From positions 15,525,001 to 15,589,000 of the forward strand of contig NC_057924.1 in assembly GCF_018873765.1 (NCBI RefSeq): DNA of 64,000 bases. The letters run 5' to 3'. Positions 36,382-48,097 of the stretch are shown here, piece after piece; within the stretch, counting starts at the first letter, position 1; each line of letters begins with the position of its first letter. The position numbers were made by a program, and so were the translations under genes. The notes under the pieces were generated by a model that searched no databases, was not told the origin of the DNA, and worked only from the letters and a program-made list of their open reading frames with translations. The stretch is from Telopea speciosissima (lineage: Eukaryota; Streptophyta; Magnoliopsida; Proteales; Proteaceae).

Positions 36382-37138
36382 TTTTTCCATATTGTCGACC
36401 TTTGTCATTCCTAATTTTTTAATGAAGTTTTTTTTTTTTTTTTTTTTTTTCCCTTCAAAACATAAACATGGCCTTGTGCTATAATATCAAGATCCAGATC
36501 TTTTGTGGCACAGCCCGTCTGACCTGGCTGCATGCAATGACCGTCTTACCCCTATTCAGACAAAACACTCGGACAAGAATAAAGTGATCATTGCATGCAG
36601 CCTTATGTCTGCGCAGCATAGGCAGGACCGGCAGCGCATTGTAGATGATCTATATATCACCAAAATTCACCCAAAACAAAAAATTAAATAAAACTCACTA
36701 GTAAGTAGTCAAACTTCGTGGGCCATGTGGCCAACATTTGGACGGGCCAACGCCCAATCCCCAATGCATGCGAAGCCATCATTGAAGAGAAACAAAACTG
36801 ATACGACGAACACAGCTGAAAGGTTGGGCATCGGTCCATCAAACAAACAGTCCCCGTAAGATAGTTAGATTGACAGTGAGAGAGATGGTGGGGCCATGAT
36901 GTTTGGTGAGCAACGAAACATGCTCCTCCATCACCGCACAAATCCTGGAATAATTAACCCTCTTTTATTTTTTTATTTTTTTGTTTTTTAAGAAACCTCC
37001 AATAGAAGTAGAAGTAGAAGTAGAAGTAGAAGTAGAAGAACGAACAGGTTGAGATGAGAAAGAAGATTCACAAGAACTGCAACTGTGTGAAGGTCGCTGT
37101 ACGGCAAAGATGGAAAAGCAATGATGAATACTACTGAT

Positions 37139-37142
<4 letters not shown>

Positions 37143-37176
<34 letters not shown>
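37143..37176. repeat. CT microsatellite
   Basis: A run of about 17 CT units. Confidence 0.9.
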
Positions 37177-37180
<4 letters not shown>

Positions 37181-37694
37181 AGGGTGAGCGAGTGAGGGAG
37201 GGCAGTAGAGTAGAGGACCTGAAGCATTTATTCTCTGGGCAATAGATCTTACTTTGCAGACAAAAGATATGCTTCGTTTCGGAAATCGCATTTGCCTGCC
37301 CCCAGTGCTCCTCCACCCAAACAAAACCACATATCATATCCTTCTCGGCCTCCCCACATTCCCTTCTCTCCTCCATTGAGTCTCTCTTCTTTTTTTCTTG
37401 TCTCGATCCATGTTAAACAAATCTTTACACTATTAAATTAAGTTTCTCTCTAAGAAACCCCCAGATCCGTCCAGGAAGTAGTAAAGTAAAGAACCCTTTT
37501 CCTTCCACCACCATCTCTTCAGTGTTTTTACAGAGAACTTTAATAACAGCGAAGCAAACCAGATTTAAAAAAAAGTTGCAGAAGAAGCATGCACGCCTCT
37601 GATCTTTCTATGCAAGCAATGAACGTGCTTTCCCTTTTAAGGTAACACACCATAGAACTCAAGCATGCATGCATGCATGCATGACCGTTTGATC

Positions 37695-37698
<4 letters not shown>

Positions 37699-37754
<56 letters not shown>

Positions 37755-37755
37755 C
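37699..37755. repeat. Compound CT/GT microsatellite
   Basis: A CT run of about 20 units passes directly into a GT run of about 8 units. Confidence 0.9.
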
Positions 37756-38362
37756 TCTTCCCAAAGATGTACTTGGGAGAGAGAGAGAGTCAGATGAAAG
37801 GTTCAACTCGGCCATGACTCAGAAATTGCAGTGCCACTGAACACAATCAGAACTGGAAAATTTGATACATAAAAAAGCACATAATCGTCAGGATTCTAAT
37901 CAACATGCACAAATATGAACCATTCTTGTCCCCTCAACATCAAATTACTTCTATAACTCCTCCATTGTATTTCTCACAACCTCCAACTACTCAGCTAGAG
38001 AGCTAGCAACAATTATATATCAGAGTTCATGGTGATGTAACAGTTTAGAGATAGAATCACAATTTTCTGATCAGAAGAAAACCCACCAAAAATGGAAACC
38101 TGAAAAATCACAATAAAGAAGAAATATAGGTTCCCTACTCTCTACATGAACCATATCATGAATACACCCACATCAAAGATAACATACCAACCCCTCCCAT
38201 CAACAGGATGAAACTGATTATACCCATAAAATAAAATAAAAAGAACTACAGTGAATAAAAAAAGTGACAAAAAAAGAGTGGATTCAATGGTTTCTATAGA
38301 AAAACAAAAAAGAATTCCCCGAATTCATAGAGTCAGATCATTAAGCTTTCAAGAGATTTGAA

Positions 38363-39310
38363 CTATAAGAAGGGTTGTGAAGAATGACCATAACCTGGTA
38401 GATCAGACAACCACTGACTTGGTATCAAAGAAGAACCAGAAGTAGTGTTGTTACTGTTGCTGTTGTTGTGGTTGTTGTTGTTGTTGTTGTTGTTGTGGCC
38501 ACTGCTGCTGGTCCAATAAGTTGGTTCAGATTTGGAATTAGAAGCTTCAATAAAGCTTTGATGCCAGTTCTGATGAGAAGTAGAAGACCTAGTGCTGCTT
38601 CCTTGAATTGGGTTCTCTTCTGTAGGAAAAACTTGTAAGGGCTTTGTCTCTCTATTACCCATATGGAATGCTTGTGATTGCTGAAGCTGTTGTTGCTGTT
38701 GTGGAGTGAAAGAAGGGAGACCAAATCCTTGTAACAGAGCCAAATTAGAACCCCCGAAATCCCCACCGACATTCATGGATGGATTGAAAGATTGAAGTGT
38801 TGCCAAGGAAGACAAGAACCCTCCACCACCATAATAGACAGAAGAAGATGGAGCAGATGTCATGGAAGGGATCGGATTAGAAGCAGCAACCATAATCAAA
38901 TCAGTTTCTCCTGTTGTCGTTGATGTTACAGCAGTATTGGAAGTAGTAGCTGAAGCAGAAATTAATTGTTGCTGTGTTGTTGACCTTGTCGGTGGATTAT
39001 CTGCTGAAGAGGGTCTTTTGGATCTTTTCCCCTTTCGACATCCACCTCCCACAGGAACATTTCTGAGGGTTCCTCCTTGAGTCCAGTATCTTCTACAAGT
39101 CTTGCAGAAATAACGAGGCTGAGAGAGACTGTAATTGTTGTAGTAACAAAATTTGGTATTCAGAGATTCACAACGAGGACATTTCTGTGGCTGCTGTGGT
39201 GGTTGTTGTTGTTGTTGATTTTCACCTGTTGATGGCTTCACCCTCCGATCTTGCGGTTGCAGACTACCCATTAGCTCAACTCTTCCTCTTCCTCCACCCT
39301 CCTGCTGCAT
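38363..39310 (-). CDS. Dof-type zinc finger transcription factor (Dof gene 1)
   Basis: This is a plant-specific DNA-binding regulator, expected to bind AAAG-core sites in the nucleus. The protein has 315 residues in one exon, starting at the ATG at 39310. A glutamine-rich lead ([11 protein letters not shown]) precedes a complete Dof finger with zinc ligands Cys44, Cys47, Cys69 and Cys72 (CX2CX21CX2C) and the invariant [19 protein letters not shown] and [17 protein letters not shown] text. The finger is followed by the basic stretch [10 protein letters not shown], a likely nuclear signal. The remainder is Ser/Thr/Asn/Gln-rich and probably disordered, with an asparagine run near residues 270-285 encoded by a GTT-repeat microsatellite, and the tail [11 protein letters not shown]. 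No intron is visible. I cannot assign an Arabidopsis orthologue. The gene lies on the same strand as Dof gene 2, 20 kb away. Confidence 0.93.
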   Translation of the reverse strand: MQQEGGGRGRVELMGSLQPQDRRVKPSTGENQQQQQPPQQPQKCPRCESLNTKFCYYNNYSLSQPRYFCKTCRRYWTQGGTLRNVPVGGGCRKGKRSKRPSSADNPPTRSTTQQQLISASATTSNTAVTSTTTGETDLIMVAASNPIPSMTSAPSSSVYYGGGGFLSSLATLQSFNPSMNVGGDFGGSNLALLQGFGLPSFTPQQQQQLQQSQAFHMGNRETKPLQVFPTEENPIQGSSTRSSTSHQNWHQSFIEASNSKSEPTYWTSSSGHNNNNNNNNHNNSNSNNTTSGSSLIPSQWLSDLPGYGHSSQPFL

Positions 39311-40700
39311 CTCTCTATCTATTTCTTGATTTCTTCTTCTTCTTCTCTTTCTCTCTCTGTTTGTGCTCTTCTAATACACTAATATATCAGAGGCAACAAA
39401 ACAAATAGGTATAGTGCATGCAGATTTTGATTTTGGTGACACGGGATTTCTGGGGGAGATGCCTTGGCGGTTTCAGAATTAGAGAGAAGGAGAGTAAACC
39501 ACTAACCTCAACGTGTATACCTTCTATTCTCTAGTCTTAGAATCTATGGAAAGAAGAAAACAAGGGCGAGATCGTTAGCGTTACCTGAGTACAGATTCCA
39601 ATCAACACCTTCCCTTACCCTCATAGTCCTTATCCTTCATTTCCTCCCACGAGTAACAAAAGGGGGGGCCAAGTAATAAAGAAGCAAGATATCTATACTA
39701 TCCAACAAAATCTTCAAGGATCTTTCTCTCTTTGCGATAGAAGAAGATCTCTTCTCTTGAACCCAAAGAGAGAGCAAACACAGAAATGGAATAAATTACT
39801 CTTCCTGCAAGGCTGATGAGAGTAGGTACTATCTCTGTGGGATGAGAGAGAAAGGGAAACGTCCAAATCCGTGAGGGAGAGCTTACAGGAAAACGAGTTC
39901 AGTAGAAGTACAATCTGGGTTCCTTAGCGTCTGAGTAATCGTAGTCACCCAGAAGAAAAAGGAAAAAGATGGAAGACAGAAACCCATTTCATTCCATAGA
40001 TCAAAAAACCAAACCCAACTCATACAACAAAACAAACACATACAGGACAAAGACAAGGGAGATTGGAATGGAAAAAAAAACAAAAAAAACTCCAAAAGGG
40101 TTCCCTTCAGTTCACGGCGGCAGCGGCGGCGATTATCGATTGTCGATTGTCGAGATGGGTGGTTATGTCCGGAAACTCAAATTCCCCCTTCTGGGTTCTG
40201 CTTCCTTCTCCCCAACTCAACCTAACCTACCACCCCAAGTAACCCCCTCTAGTCCCTACACCTAGTAAGTCACCTACACCACCTCAAAATCTTTCTTGTT
40301 CATCTCTGCTACTGTCTGGTTCTTTCTCTTTCTCTATAATGTATTCTTTTCGTTTTTTCTATTCCTTTCTCTGACACAAATTATATATTATATTTTCTTA
40401 ACTATTCACTCATTCCATCAATCCATCGAATGGGAGATTGAGAGGTGTCTCTATTCTATTTCGTTGCAGGGAAGGAGGGAATGAATGGATTGATGAAGTG
40501 GAAGCATGCGCCATGGGAAGTGTCAAAGACGGACTCAAAAGAGAGAGAGAGAGAGGGGTGGGGTTTAGTTGGGCTTTAAAGCGTGACTGCGTCAAAAGAG
40601 AAGAGGGTCGCACGAGCCCACGTAACGGAATAGAGGGGGATGAGAGAAGAGGTGACGTTCGTGGCTGTGTCCGTTAAGTCTTTTGCAAGCAACTGCCCTT
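39311..40700 (-). promoter_or_regulatory. Leader and promoter region of Dof gene 1
   Basis: Read on the minus strand this region is rich in CT/GA tracts (for example around 39330-39360, 39740-39760 and 40540-40555), typical of plant 5' leaders and core promoters. I found no convincing open frame or TATA box that fixes the transcription start, so the boundary between leader and promoter is unresolved. Confidence 0.3.
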
Positions 40701-40983
40701 GCCACGGCTTCCACTCCCAAAGGACAAAGGCTATGGCATTTTGTTCGTGGGACAGATAAATGTAATGGTTCTGCCTATGTTTATATTGGATTTGGTTAAA
40801 ATTACTACCTGTGACTATTTCAATTCATGACTTCTTTACCCACTATTAAATGGGCTTGGACCAAATCTTTCATCACCCTTTTCTTGGAGTGTTTGGATGC
40901 AAGTTTTTTAGTTTCCTAGTTCACATTTGAACTGGCCCAATATGGGTTCTATGGTGAAAGAAAAAGTGTTTTTATTTTTGTTT

Positions 40984-41141
40984 GGAGAAAGTTTTCATGC
41001 ACGATCGTGTAAACCATGTATGTGAGAGGGTGAGAGTTTCAAGGCAATAATTAATGGATGGAGATTTATGATTTTTCCAATTCTTCGTGAGAGAACCTCT
41101 CACATACACACAGTTTACACAATTGTATGAAAGCTTTTCTC
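40984..41141. mobile_element. Mutator-like MITE with perfect 9-bp duplication
   Basis: Inverted ends GGAGAAAGTTTTCATGCACG and CAATTGTATGAAAGCTTTTC extend about 50 bp (including TGTGAGAGGGTG against its inverse). The flanks are an identical TTTTTGTTT at 40975-40983 and 41142-41150, the 9-bp size of Mutator-like elements, although the site is low-complexity. Confidence 0.75.
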
Positions 41142-41874
41142 TTTTTGTTTTTTTTTTATAAAGGTTTGTAGAAACGAAAACATATACACAATATATGTAG
41201 TAAACAAATGAAAAAAAAAACAATCAAACAACCACAAGATAAGGATATACGAATAAAGGTCTGTTTGACAAGATACCTACATCCACATCCACAAAGAGAT
41301 GAGAACAATTTCACTAATAATGAAGAAAAAGGTTATAAGAAACAATGCTAGTGACATTATCTGTCAATTGGTTCAATAGGTCAAATGCTATTGAAAGATA
41401 GGCCTTGTTGCCCTACTTATGTATAAAGGGTTTTTCCTCCAACTGTTGCCCTACTTAGGTCAATTGGATTCTTTTCTATGTTTTTGTTTTTTTATGATAG
41501 AAAAAAGGACCAAAATGCAACGTGATAAATTAGGATTGAAATTTGATAACACCAACACTTTTTTGGTTAAATGATCATATGTATTAAAAGAATAAAAAAG
41601 GAAATATACAAACAAAACCAGAGAAGATACTCAAAACAAAAAATCCAAAGACATGGGGATATAATTGTCAAAATATCTTATATTATTGATATCTTTAAGG
41701 GCATAACTGTCTAATACTACCGATACAACCGATACCATCCTCATATCTGATTCGATCCATAAATACCTAATATATAAAACCATGATTGTATTGCTAGCAA
41801 TTTGAGCTATAATCCGTTCCATGGTAAGGCAATTTTACCATTATTCTTTGGACTTGGGTTTGTTCCAACTGTTG
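41142..41874. other. Intergenic, partial MITE
   Basis: Near 41690-41784 the text ACCGATACAACCGATACC and ATATAAAACCATG looks like one end of a CATGGTTT-family hAT copy. No gene is seen. Confidence 0.3.
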
Positions 41875-42001
41875 CGGGAGCTGGAGGATCCAACCTAGCA
41901 AAGACAGGGGGGTTTGTCATTTCATTGGGGGGCATCTATGAAATCCCTGTGAAATGACCCAAACGCCCCTTGTTTTGCTAGGCTGGATCCTCCAGCTCTC
42001 G
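41875..42001. mobile_element. Foldback MITE with ~50-bp arms
   Basis: CGGGAGCTGGAGGATCCAAC and its inverse GCTGGATCCTCCAGCTCTCG are the outer parts of arms of about 50 bp reaching TGTCATTTCA and TGAAATGACC, with a short loop. No target duplication is visible. Confidence 0.65.
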
Positions 42002-43134
42002 CCATTACTAGACAAGAGCCAAATTATAACTCCTTGGAGAATGTGGGCCACCTTGTAAGGGAACAGAGCTGCTACTTCTCTAACCACTTTCCCTCTGGTT
42101 TCACCAGTACAATTAAGTGACTAGAGATGATATTTGGCTTATAGCATTTAGGGTCTCTTTGTGCTATTTTCTAGATTCTATTAGTTTCAAGCTACTTTGG
42201 GAATGTTAATGATCTTTCATTATTTCATTATTTCATTATTATTATTTCTTGTTCCCTTCAAGCTGGGTTGACCCATCAAGTCAAAACCTTAAAAAATACT
42301 TAAAGCCAAGTCTCCCTTCCTCCATGGAAAACAGTGAAAGAATTAAAATCTCCATATCCATTTCTTGGGTGTTGCAAGCTAGGTTCCTCTTAAATGAAGG
42401 GCAGGAGAAATCTTATATCCAAACAAAGCCCTAACAAATTACCAACCAATCTCAATCTCTTATTGTACTTGCTTTTACCTACTTTACCATTTCTCTCTGT
42501 CTCTATCTGCTTATGGGTTTGTACATGAAGTAGTCCCTATCGACCCCATATTTAAGCTTTACTTTATAATTTGCTGGTATTGGTTTAGGCTTAAAAACCC
42601 ATAAGCTTTATTAATGGATAGTCAATAGCACATAGAATGCCTTCTCATCAACTCTAATTTTTTTGCACTAATTTCGACACTAACTGAGTTTTCTTTCCTT
42701 TTCATTTGGAGAATCCTTTTAAGTGCTATTTGACTCATCTTTTAGAGGAAAGAAGGAAGGAAGGAAGCTTGGTACATGCTGTGAGTGCCATGGCAGAACA
42801 AAACTCAGAATTTCTTTATCTCTACGTTTCTCATTTGTCACTTCATGCATGCATAGTTTTAATGATTTCAAATAGATATTGTGCCTTTTTTATACTTTGT
42901 TTCTTTATTCCTTTCAAATCAAATGACCTTGGATTCGATACCTTTTAGACTGAAAGGTAAGGGAAACCCAACAAGTTTGACCGACTCTTTTTAGGGTTAA
43001 ATCCTTCTTCCAGAAAGATTAATTTTCAACATATAATGAATGAATATGAATATCCACTTCATAAAGCTATTTCCAAAGTTTATATTCTTCATTGAATCAA
43101 TTGCAACATCAAAACCCTAATCTCTTTTCTTCCT
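42002..43134. other. Intergenic, nothing identified
   Basis: AT-rich non-coding DNA. No gene, RNA gene or repeat with ends is visible. Confidence 0.3.
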
Positions 43135-43493
43135 TGTCAGGTACTTGACTGATACGCCAACAACTCTAGAGTTGATGGAACGCCCCATACACTAGAGTGG
43201 TCCCATCAGGCACATAATAGATCATCACGCTTCCGTAGTCGTCATCCTCGATGGTTCTCACTCTAGGTAGCTTTCACTCTAATGATAAGTAGTGTCTTTT
43301 CAAGCAGCTCCACTCTGTTTCAGGTTTTTTTATTTTTTTACCCGACGGCAGGTAACCCTTTTCGTGACTCGAACCCTTGACAAGATGCCCAACTCTGATA
43401 TCAAATATTAGGTACTTGATCAATACGCCAAAAACTCCAGAGCTGATGGAACACCCCCCATACACTAGAGTGGGCCTCATTAAGCACGTAACA
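43135..43493 (-). mobile_element. TRIM-like element (short LTRs, no coding part)
   Basis: Two direct copies of an 85-88 bp sequence (43135-43219 and 43406-43493; shared GGTACTTG, AATACGCCAA, GATGGAAC, CCATACACTAGAGTGG) enclose about 186 bp. On the minus strand the LTR-like copy starting TGTTACGTGC ends next to TGATATCAGAGTTGGGC, very close to the TGGTATCAGAG primer-binding site for initiator tRNA-Met, then GGGTTCGAGTC. Short LTRs, a Met primer site and no coding capacity in 359 bp define TRIMs. No target duplication is evident. Old. Confidence 0.55.
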
Positions 43494-43988
43494 CTCCCAT
43501 AACCCCACTTGTGGATAATGAACCAAAAAAGGGACTTGGTCTGCTTCTCCTTCCCCCAACCTTTAATCTGATTTCCAGTTTTCACCAAAAGCTTGAGATT
43601 GGTTTTGGTTGAAATTTGGTTTTAATGGCCCCCATTGGACTGGTTATTAAAACTTTGGCCCACTATGTTTGCTTGGTTCTTATCTTAAAGCAAAATATAT
43701 ATAAATATAGGTGGCTATAAGCTTAATGGAGCAGCCTATCGTGGGCATTATCGAAGGTTGTTGAACCTATTCCAAGTTCAAGCATTCTTCACGCCATGGA
43801 ATTATGGAAAAGGACAAGCAGAAGTGGTAAAGAAGGTGTCTGAATCAGCTTAAAGTTTGTGTCGGATTCTTCTCTTTGCTGTGGGGTACTTAGAGATCAT
43901 GGAAATGGAAACACCTGTGTGAGAAGTTTCCTTTTCAATAATTTTGTAGTTTTGTAGGTGACCCTTATATATACTTCTATCAGGTGAC
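43494..43988. other. Intergenic, nothing identified
   Basis: Non-coding DNA between the TRIM-like element and the next hAT fragment. Confidence 0.3.
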
Positions 43989-44355
43989 CAAGGGTGTCAA
44001 TCAGTTGGTTCGATTCAGTTTTGGTTTGGTTTAATCAGTTTTAGATATGTACAGTACCAAATCGAAGCCGAACGATTAAGGTGAAGTTTGGTTTCGATTG
44101 GTTTTGGTCGGGTTCGATTATGGTTTTGTAATGGTTTTCTTTAATGGATTCTTATCGGTCCACACTTGGTTATATATAGTCCGGTTCGGTTTAAGTCTCC
44201 ATATAAATATAAACAAAAAAATAATGGAAAACTGTTTTTTATATCGGTTATTTATCGGTTTTTTCTCAGGTTCGGTTTGATTTTGATTGGTCTGGTAAGT
44301 TTCGATTTCTAAAAATCCCAAATCAAATAAGAGTTCTATTTGGTTCAATTTTTTT
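43989..44355. mobile_element. Truncated hAT MITE (TAGGGGTGTCAAT family)
   Basis: Starts CAAGGGTGTCAATCAGTTGG and is dense in GGTTCGGTTT/GATTTTGGTT words. The expected TTGACACCC end is missing; the copy stops at GGTTCAATTTT and passes into a different repeat. Confidence 0.5.
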
Positions 44356-44516
44356 TAGATGCACGTGGGAGAGTATCAGAAAGGTGTTTTGGGAACATAT
44401 AAAATCCTATAAGGGTTTGTGAATCCTAAGATGGTGCGATGAAAGGAAAATCCAATTGAATACAAAAAAAATCGTAACTGTTTTTTATTGGGTAATGGAA
44501 AATGTTCACTAAAGGT

Positions 44517-45330
44517 CATGGTTAATCTCAGGATTGGTCAGGGCTGATACCGATATGGATCAGTCAAAATCGGTCTAAAATGACAAACCCCCCTCCCCCC
44601 AATTAAAGTTGGATCTGTTTTTGTATTGTTCAGTATCAATCAAAATAATATTAAAATTTTGGAAAAAAGTAAAAAGAAAAAAAAATTCTACATCCATTGT
44701 AACCTGATTCATGTATATAAATGAAACCAAAAAACAAGAAAAAAAAATCAAAAACAAAGATGGGAAAAACCTTAAACCAGGTTGGAAAGAAGAAGTGGTT
44801 GAACATGCCTCTTGATCTTTAAAATAAGTCAATCTTTCCCAAAGATGTTGCCTTAGATGGATTCCCCATTCAAAAACAATAAGTAACCCCCATTTTCTCA
44901 TAGATATTTTTCTCCCATAATGAAAAAACAAAAAATTCAAAAATCAACGATAGAAAAACTTTGACCTCAGTTGGGAAGAAGATGCGGTTGAAAATGCCTC
45001 TTGATCTCTAAAACGAGCCAATCTCTCTCAAAGATCTTGCCTTAGATGGATTCTCCACTCAAAAACAGTAAACAGCCACCATTTTTCCGGTGGATATTAT
45101 CTTCCCAAATTGCCAAATCAAGCCTGGCAAGAGTGCACGAACGAAGAATACGGAAAATCTAGGTTTTAAAACCCTTTTGAGCCAGTCACTCATATCAGAT
45201 CGGATCAGACAATCCGACCAAATTTCCCAATAGCGACCCACTTAAACCGAGAAGGATTGGCCAAATCTCAGGATCGATCATGGTCGATATTGATTTGACC
45301 GGGCCGATTCAATCCGAGATACGAACCATG
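44517..45330. mobile_element. hAT MITE, CATGGTT family, with internal duplication
   Basis: An 814-bp element from CATGGTTAATCTCAGGATTGG to CAATCCGAGATACGAACCATG, flanked by CTAAAGGT and CTTGAGGT (6 of 8 match). Inside, a block of about 170 bp is repeated in tandem with a 189-bp period (CCTCTTGATC at 44808 and 44997; GCCTTAGATGGATTC in both). No transposase. The repeated block is unlike other family members and might be captured DNA. Confidence 0.65.
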
Positions 45331-45364
45331 CTTGAGGTATACCTAAGGTGTGATTAAACTACAA

Positions 45365-45545
45365 GGAGAAAGTTTTTCTACACAATGGGTGAAAGAAAAG
45401 TATACCCATCAATGTCATAAATGTTCTGCCTCTTATAATACAAAGTTGATAATATCGGTGTACTGTTTTGATACCTATTGCACACCATCCGAACCCCTCA
45501 GTCAAGGGACTCTCCCTTGACCATGAGTGAAGTAAAACTGCCTCC
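45365..45545. mobile_element. Mutator-like MITE, GGAGAAAG family
   Basis: Ends GGAGAAAGTTTTTCTACAC and GAAGTAAAACTGCCTCC are imperfect inverses. The 9-bp flanks AAACTACAA and AAACCATAA match at 7 of 9. Related to the copy at 40984. Confidence 0.5.
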
Positions 45546-46289
45546 AAACCATAAAATAGAAAATTTTAATCTAATCTCAAAGGTTTCCAATTTTAAGTAA
45601 TACACCTCTATAAGGTTATCTTGAAATATTTCAGATTAATGCAACCAAAAAATTATTTATTGACTATTTCATGAAATTAATACAAAATTGAAATAGAAAT
45701 CATACTAAATCTTGCCTTATTTCTGAAGATTACCAAGGCAAGTTATCTTGTGGACCTCACTCTTAGAATCTCTTTACTTTGAAATCAGCATTTAGGCTTA
45801 GAGCTTCAACCTCCCCCCAAAAAAATCTTTCAAACAGAAGGACTAATCATGTTCCTAATTTGGCTTGGAAGATCACATGGAACTTCAAAATCCACCAAAA
45901 TTTCATGTGAAAAGCAAGCTTAAATGCAATTGCACTCTAGGTTAACCTCAAATATCCTCCTAGGTATTAGTATTTTTCTAAAATACCCTTTAAGATCTCA
46001 TTTCTATGGCTGCCAGCCTTGTTGTAAGAACATTCCTCCTGCTACAAGTGTTGCAGCAAAGTTTTGTCAGATAAAGTGGGGGCTAGAGTAGTTCCGAGCA
46101 TAACCAAGAATGAGCAACATTAATCTTTTGTTGCCCATGTCATCGTAGTGTGGAAGTTATAGACACTCAGGAAGATGCACGGGTGTTTCGAGTGGCATTG
46201 CCCTCTTTCTAAAGTTGGATTTCAATGGTCAATCAGAGTGTGGAAGAGGTATTACCATTTATTTCCAACAACCTTACAAACCAAGCATT
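45546..46289. other. Intergenic, nothing identified
   Basis: AT-rich non-coding DNA with no clear features. Confidence 0.3.
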
Positions 46290-46690
46290 TATGGCTGTAA
46301 ATGGATAATCGAAAATCCAAATTCGATCCATAGTTGTATCCGTTTAAAGACATTCGTATTTATTTAGACATATCTGGGAAAAAAATCCGTCCAAAAAAAA
46401 CCCGAATACGTAATAATAAAGAATTAAGTAAATAATGATCTTGAGGCATTTTGAAGATTCAACAGGTTCTAGAATATGAGGAAAAGAGAATCATGATCTA
46501 AGAGATATGGATTGAGTGTGAATTGTATCCGCGAGGGGGAGGAAGGTCTGGGTTACACAAGGCAGAGATGTAAATGGATGGTCGAAAATCCGAATTCGAT
46601 CCGCATCCGAATCCATTTAGAGGTATTCGTATTCGGCTAGGGAATATCTGGATCCAATCACATCGAATCCGTATCCAATTATCACTTTGT
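46290..46690 (-). mobile_element. hAT-like MITE (TAGGCTGTAAATGGAT family)
   Basis: The inverted counterpart of 12637-13006: TATGGCTGTAAATGGATAAT, TTAAGTAAATAATGATCTTG, GGTTACACAAGGCAGAGATG and ATATCTGGATCCAATCACAT appear in reversed order. The right end is worn. Confidence 0.55.
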
Positions 46691-46853
46691 CTTCTCCGAT
46701 GTGCAGCTTCTTTCTCATTTAAGTTCATCCTCAAGATTGCCACCTTGTCTTCTCAGATGCAATCTTCTCTTCCACTTCATCATCTTAGGGTTCATAAATC
46801 GTGTAAGATTTTAGTATGTTCCCCAAAATACCCTCCTGCCATGTGGTCACGTC

Positions 46854-47434
46854 TAAGGGTGTTAAACGGCCTAGTTTCGGTTAAATGGTTCGTTCAGTTC
46901 GATTTTGGTTGCTTGAGGGTAGAAATCGTAACCAGACCATCTCATAATCAAAACCTAGATCGTTTGGTAAACGGTTTTGATTAAATGGTTTTTAAACAGT
47001 TTTACATGGTTTCGATTAGACGGTTACTAAATGGTTTCATAAACCATTTACTAAGTCTAATTACACTAGTTACAGTTGCCTGCTGTATTTTTTTTTATAG
47101 AAAATATACTTTCTATTAATATTTCCAAGCAAAAATTCCACCTAGTGCATCTCTTTTAATCTTCCTATTTCTTGATTGTTTCTTTAAAATCCACAATTTT
47201 CTTAGAACTTGTAATATTTAAACGGTTAGACGGTTTGGTTATAATCGATTTTAATTGAATTACACGGTTTGAAATTGTTGGATTAATCGATCTAAATCGA
47301 ATCAAATCAATTAAATAAATAATGTCATTTCTAAAATCATAATCGAACCATTTAACTAAACGATCTATCGATTTCGATTTAAATGGTTCGATTCAGTTTC
47401 AGTAAACGATTTCGATTTAATTTTGACACCCTTA
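46854..47434. mobile_element. hAT MITE (TAAGGGTGTCAAA ends)
   Basis: A 581-bp element from TAAGGGTGTTAAACGG to TTTTGACACCCTTA, with subterminal GGTTCGATT/AAACGGTTT words at both ends and a T-rich centre. The ends match at 12 of 13; flanks do not show a duplication. Confidence 0.65.
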
Positions 47435-47961
47435 ATCCCATTCAATGTGGCTTAAGAAAAATTCGGTCAAAAAAAGAATATCCAAGTTATAGAAAGTGAT
47501 TTACTGTTTGGGCCCTCTCGAATCTCATACCGTATGGGTCTTTCTATCTGTGTCTAGATTGAGAGTTGAGAGTCTGAGACAGAGAGATGAGACCAATTAG
47601 TCATTGAAGTGATAGTTTGAGTGCGTCATTAATGCAAGTGGGTAAAGCTCAGAATCCATTCTTAATATTCCAAGTAAAGAATTCCCAAATGCCAACGCAA
47701 GCGTGCAAATCATTACCATTGAATTGGGGCCGCTACAATGTGCATTGCATGCTTAATTTCCTACAAGTCATAATCCAATCAATTCCAACTTCTCATCTTC
47801 AATTAAACTTCAAATTGGAATGAACAGAGGAGTGTTTCACTATCGAGTATCGCATCAGAAGGATGATTTTAAGAGACGTATCCGAGATATTCACAATAAG
47901 TTAAAGGTATATTTGGAAATGATTAAGATACATATGGAAATATATTTTTAAATAAAAAATA
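47435..47961. other. Intergenic, nothing identified
   Basis: Non-coding DNA between two MITEs. Confidence 0.3.
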
Positions 47962-48097
47962 GGAGAGTGTTTTCTATGTCGCAGCGCAGTCTACGTCTAG
48001 GCACATGTGCAGCTTGTGCAGGGGGGCAGGGTGGTCATTGTGTCTACCCCCATGTGCCTTGACGCAGATTACATTGTGGCATAGTGAACAACGCCTC
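47962..48097. mobile_element. Mutator-like MITE with perfect flanking duplication
   Basis: GGAGAGTGTTTTCTATGTCG and the inverse of GGCATAGTGAACAACGCCTC begin arms of nearly 50 bp (to GGCACATGTG and CATGTGCC). The flanks are an identical ATAAAAAATA (47952-47961, 48098-48107), 9-10 bp, as in Mutator-like insertion. Confidence 0.75.

Larger units (their letters stand above)
36382..38362. other. Intergenic region rich in microsatellites, 3' of Dof gene 1
   Basis: Holds a poly-T run (36427-36451), a small inverted repeat (CTGCATGCAATGA, 36529-36541, and TCATTGCATGCAG, 36588-36600), GTAGAA repeats (37005-37035), CT runs (37143-37176, 37699-37739) followed by a GT run, and CATGCATG repeats near 37663-37682. 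The part next to 38362 is the 3' UTR of Dof gene 1. No other gene is supported. Confidence 0.4.

Noticed and set aside
37663-37682. CATGCATG repeat as an RY seed-promoter element cluster
   Set aside because: It is a simple tetranucleotide run between microsatellites and 1.6 kb from the nearest start codon on the wrong side of Dof gene 1.
38425-38772. Second frame over Dof gene 1 with a long threonine run
   Set aside because: It is a shadow of the same repeat tracts read in another frame of the real gene.
43274-43588. Minus-strand 104-codon open frame
   Set aside because: It runs across the LTR and primer-site region of the TRIM-like element and has no domain.
44575-44940. Minus-strand 121-codon open frame
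   Set aside because: It lies inside a MITE over the internal duplication and shows no recognisable domain; chance opening is likelier.
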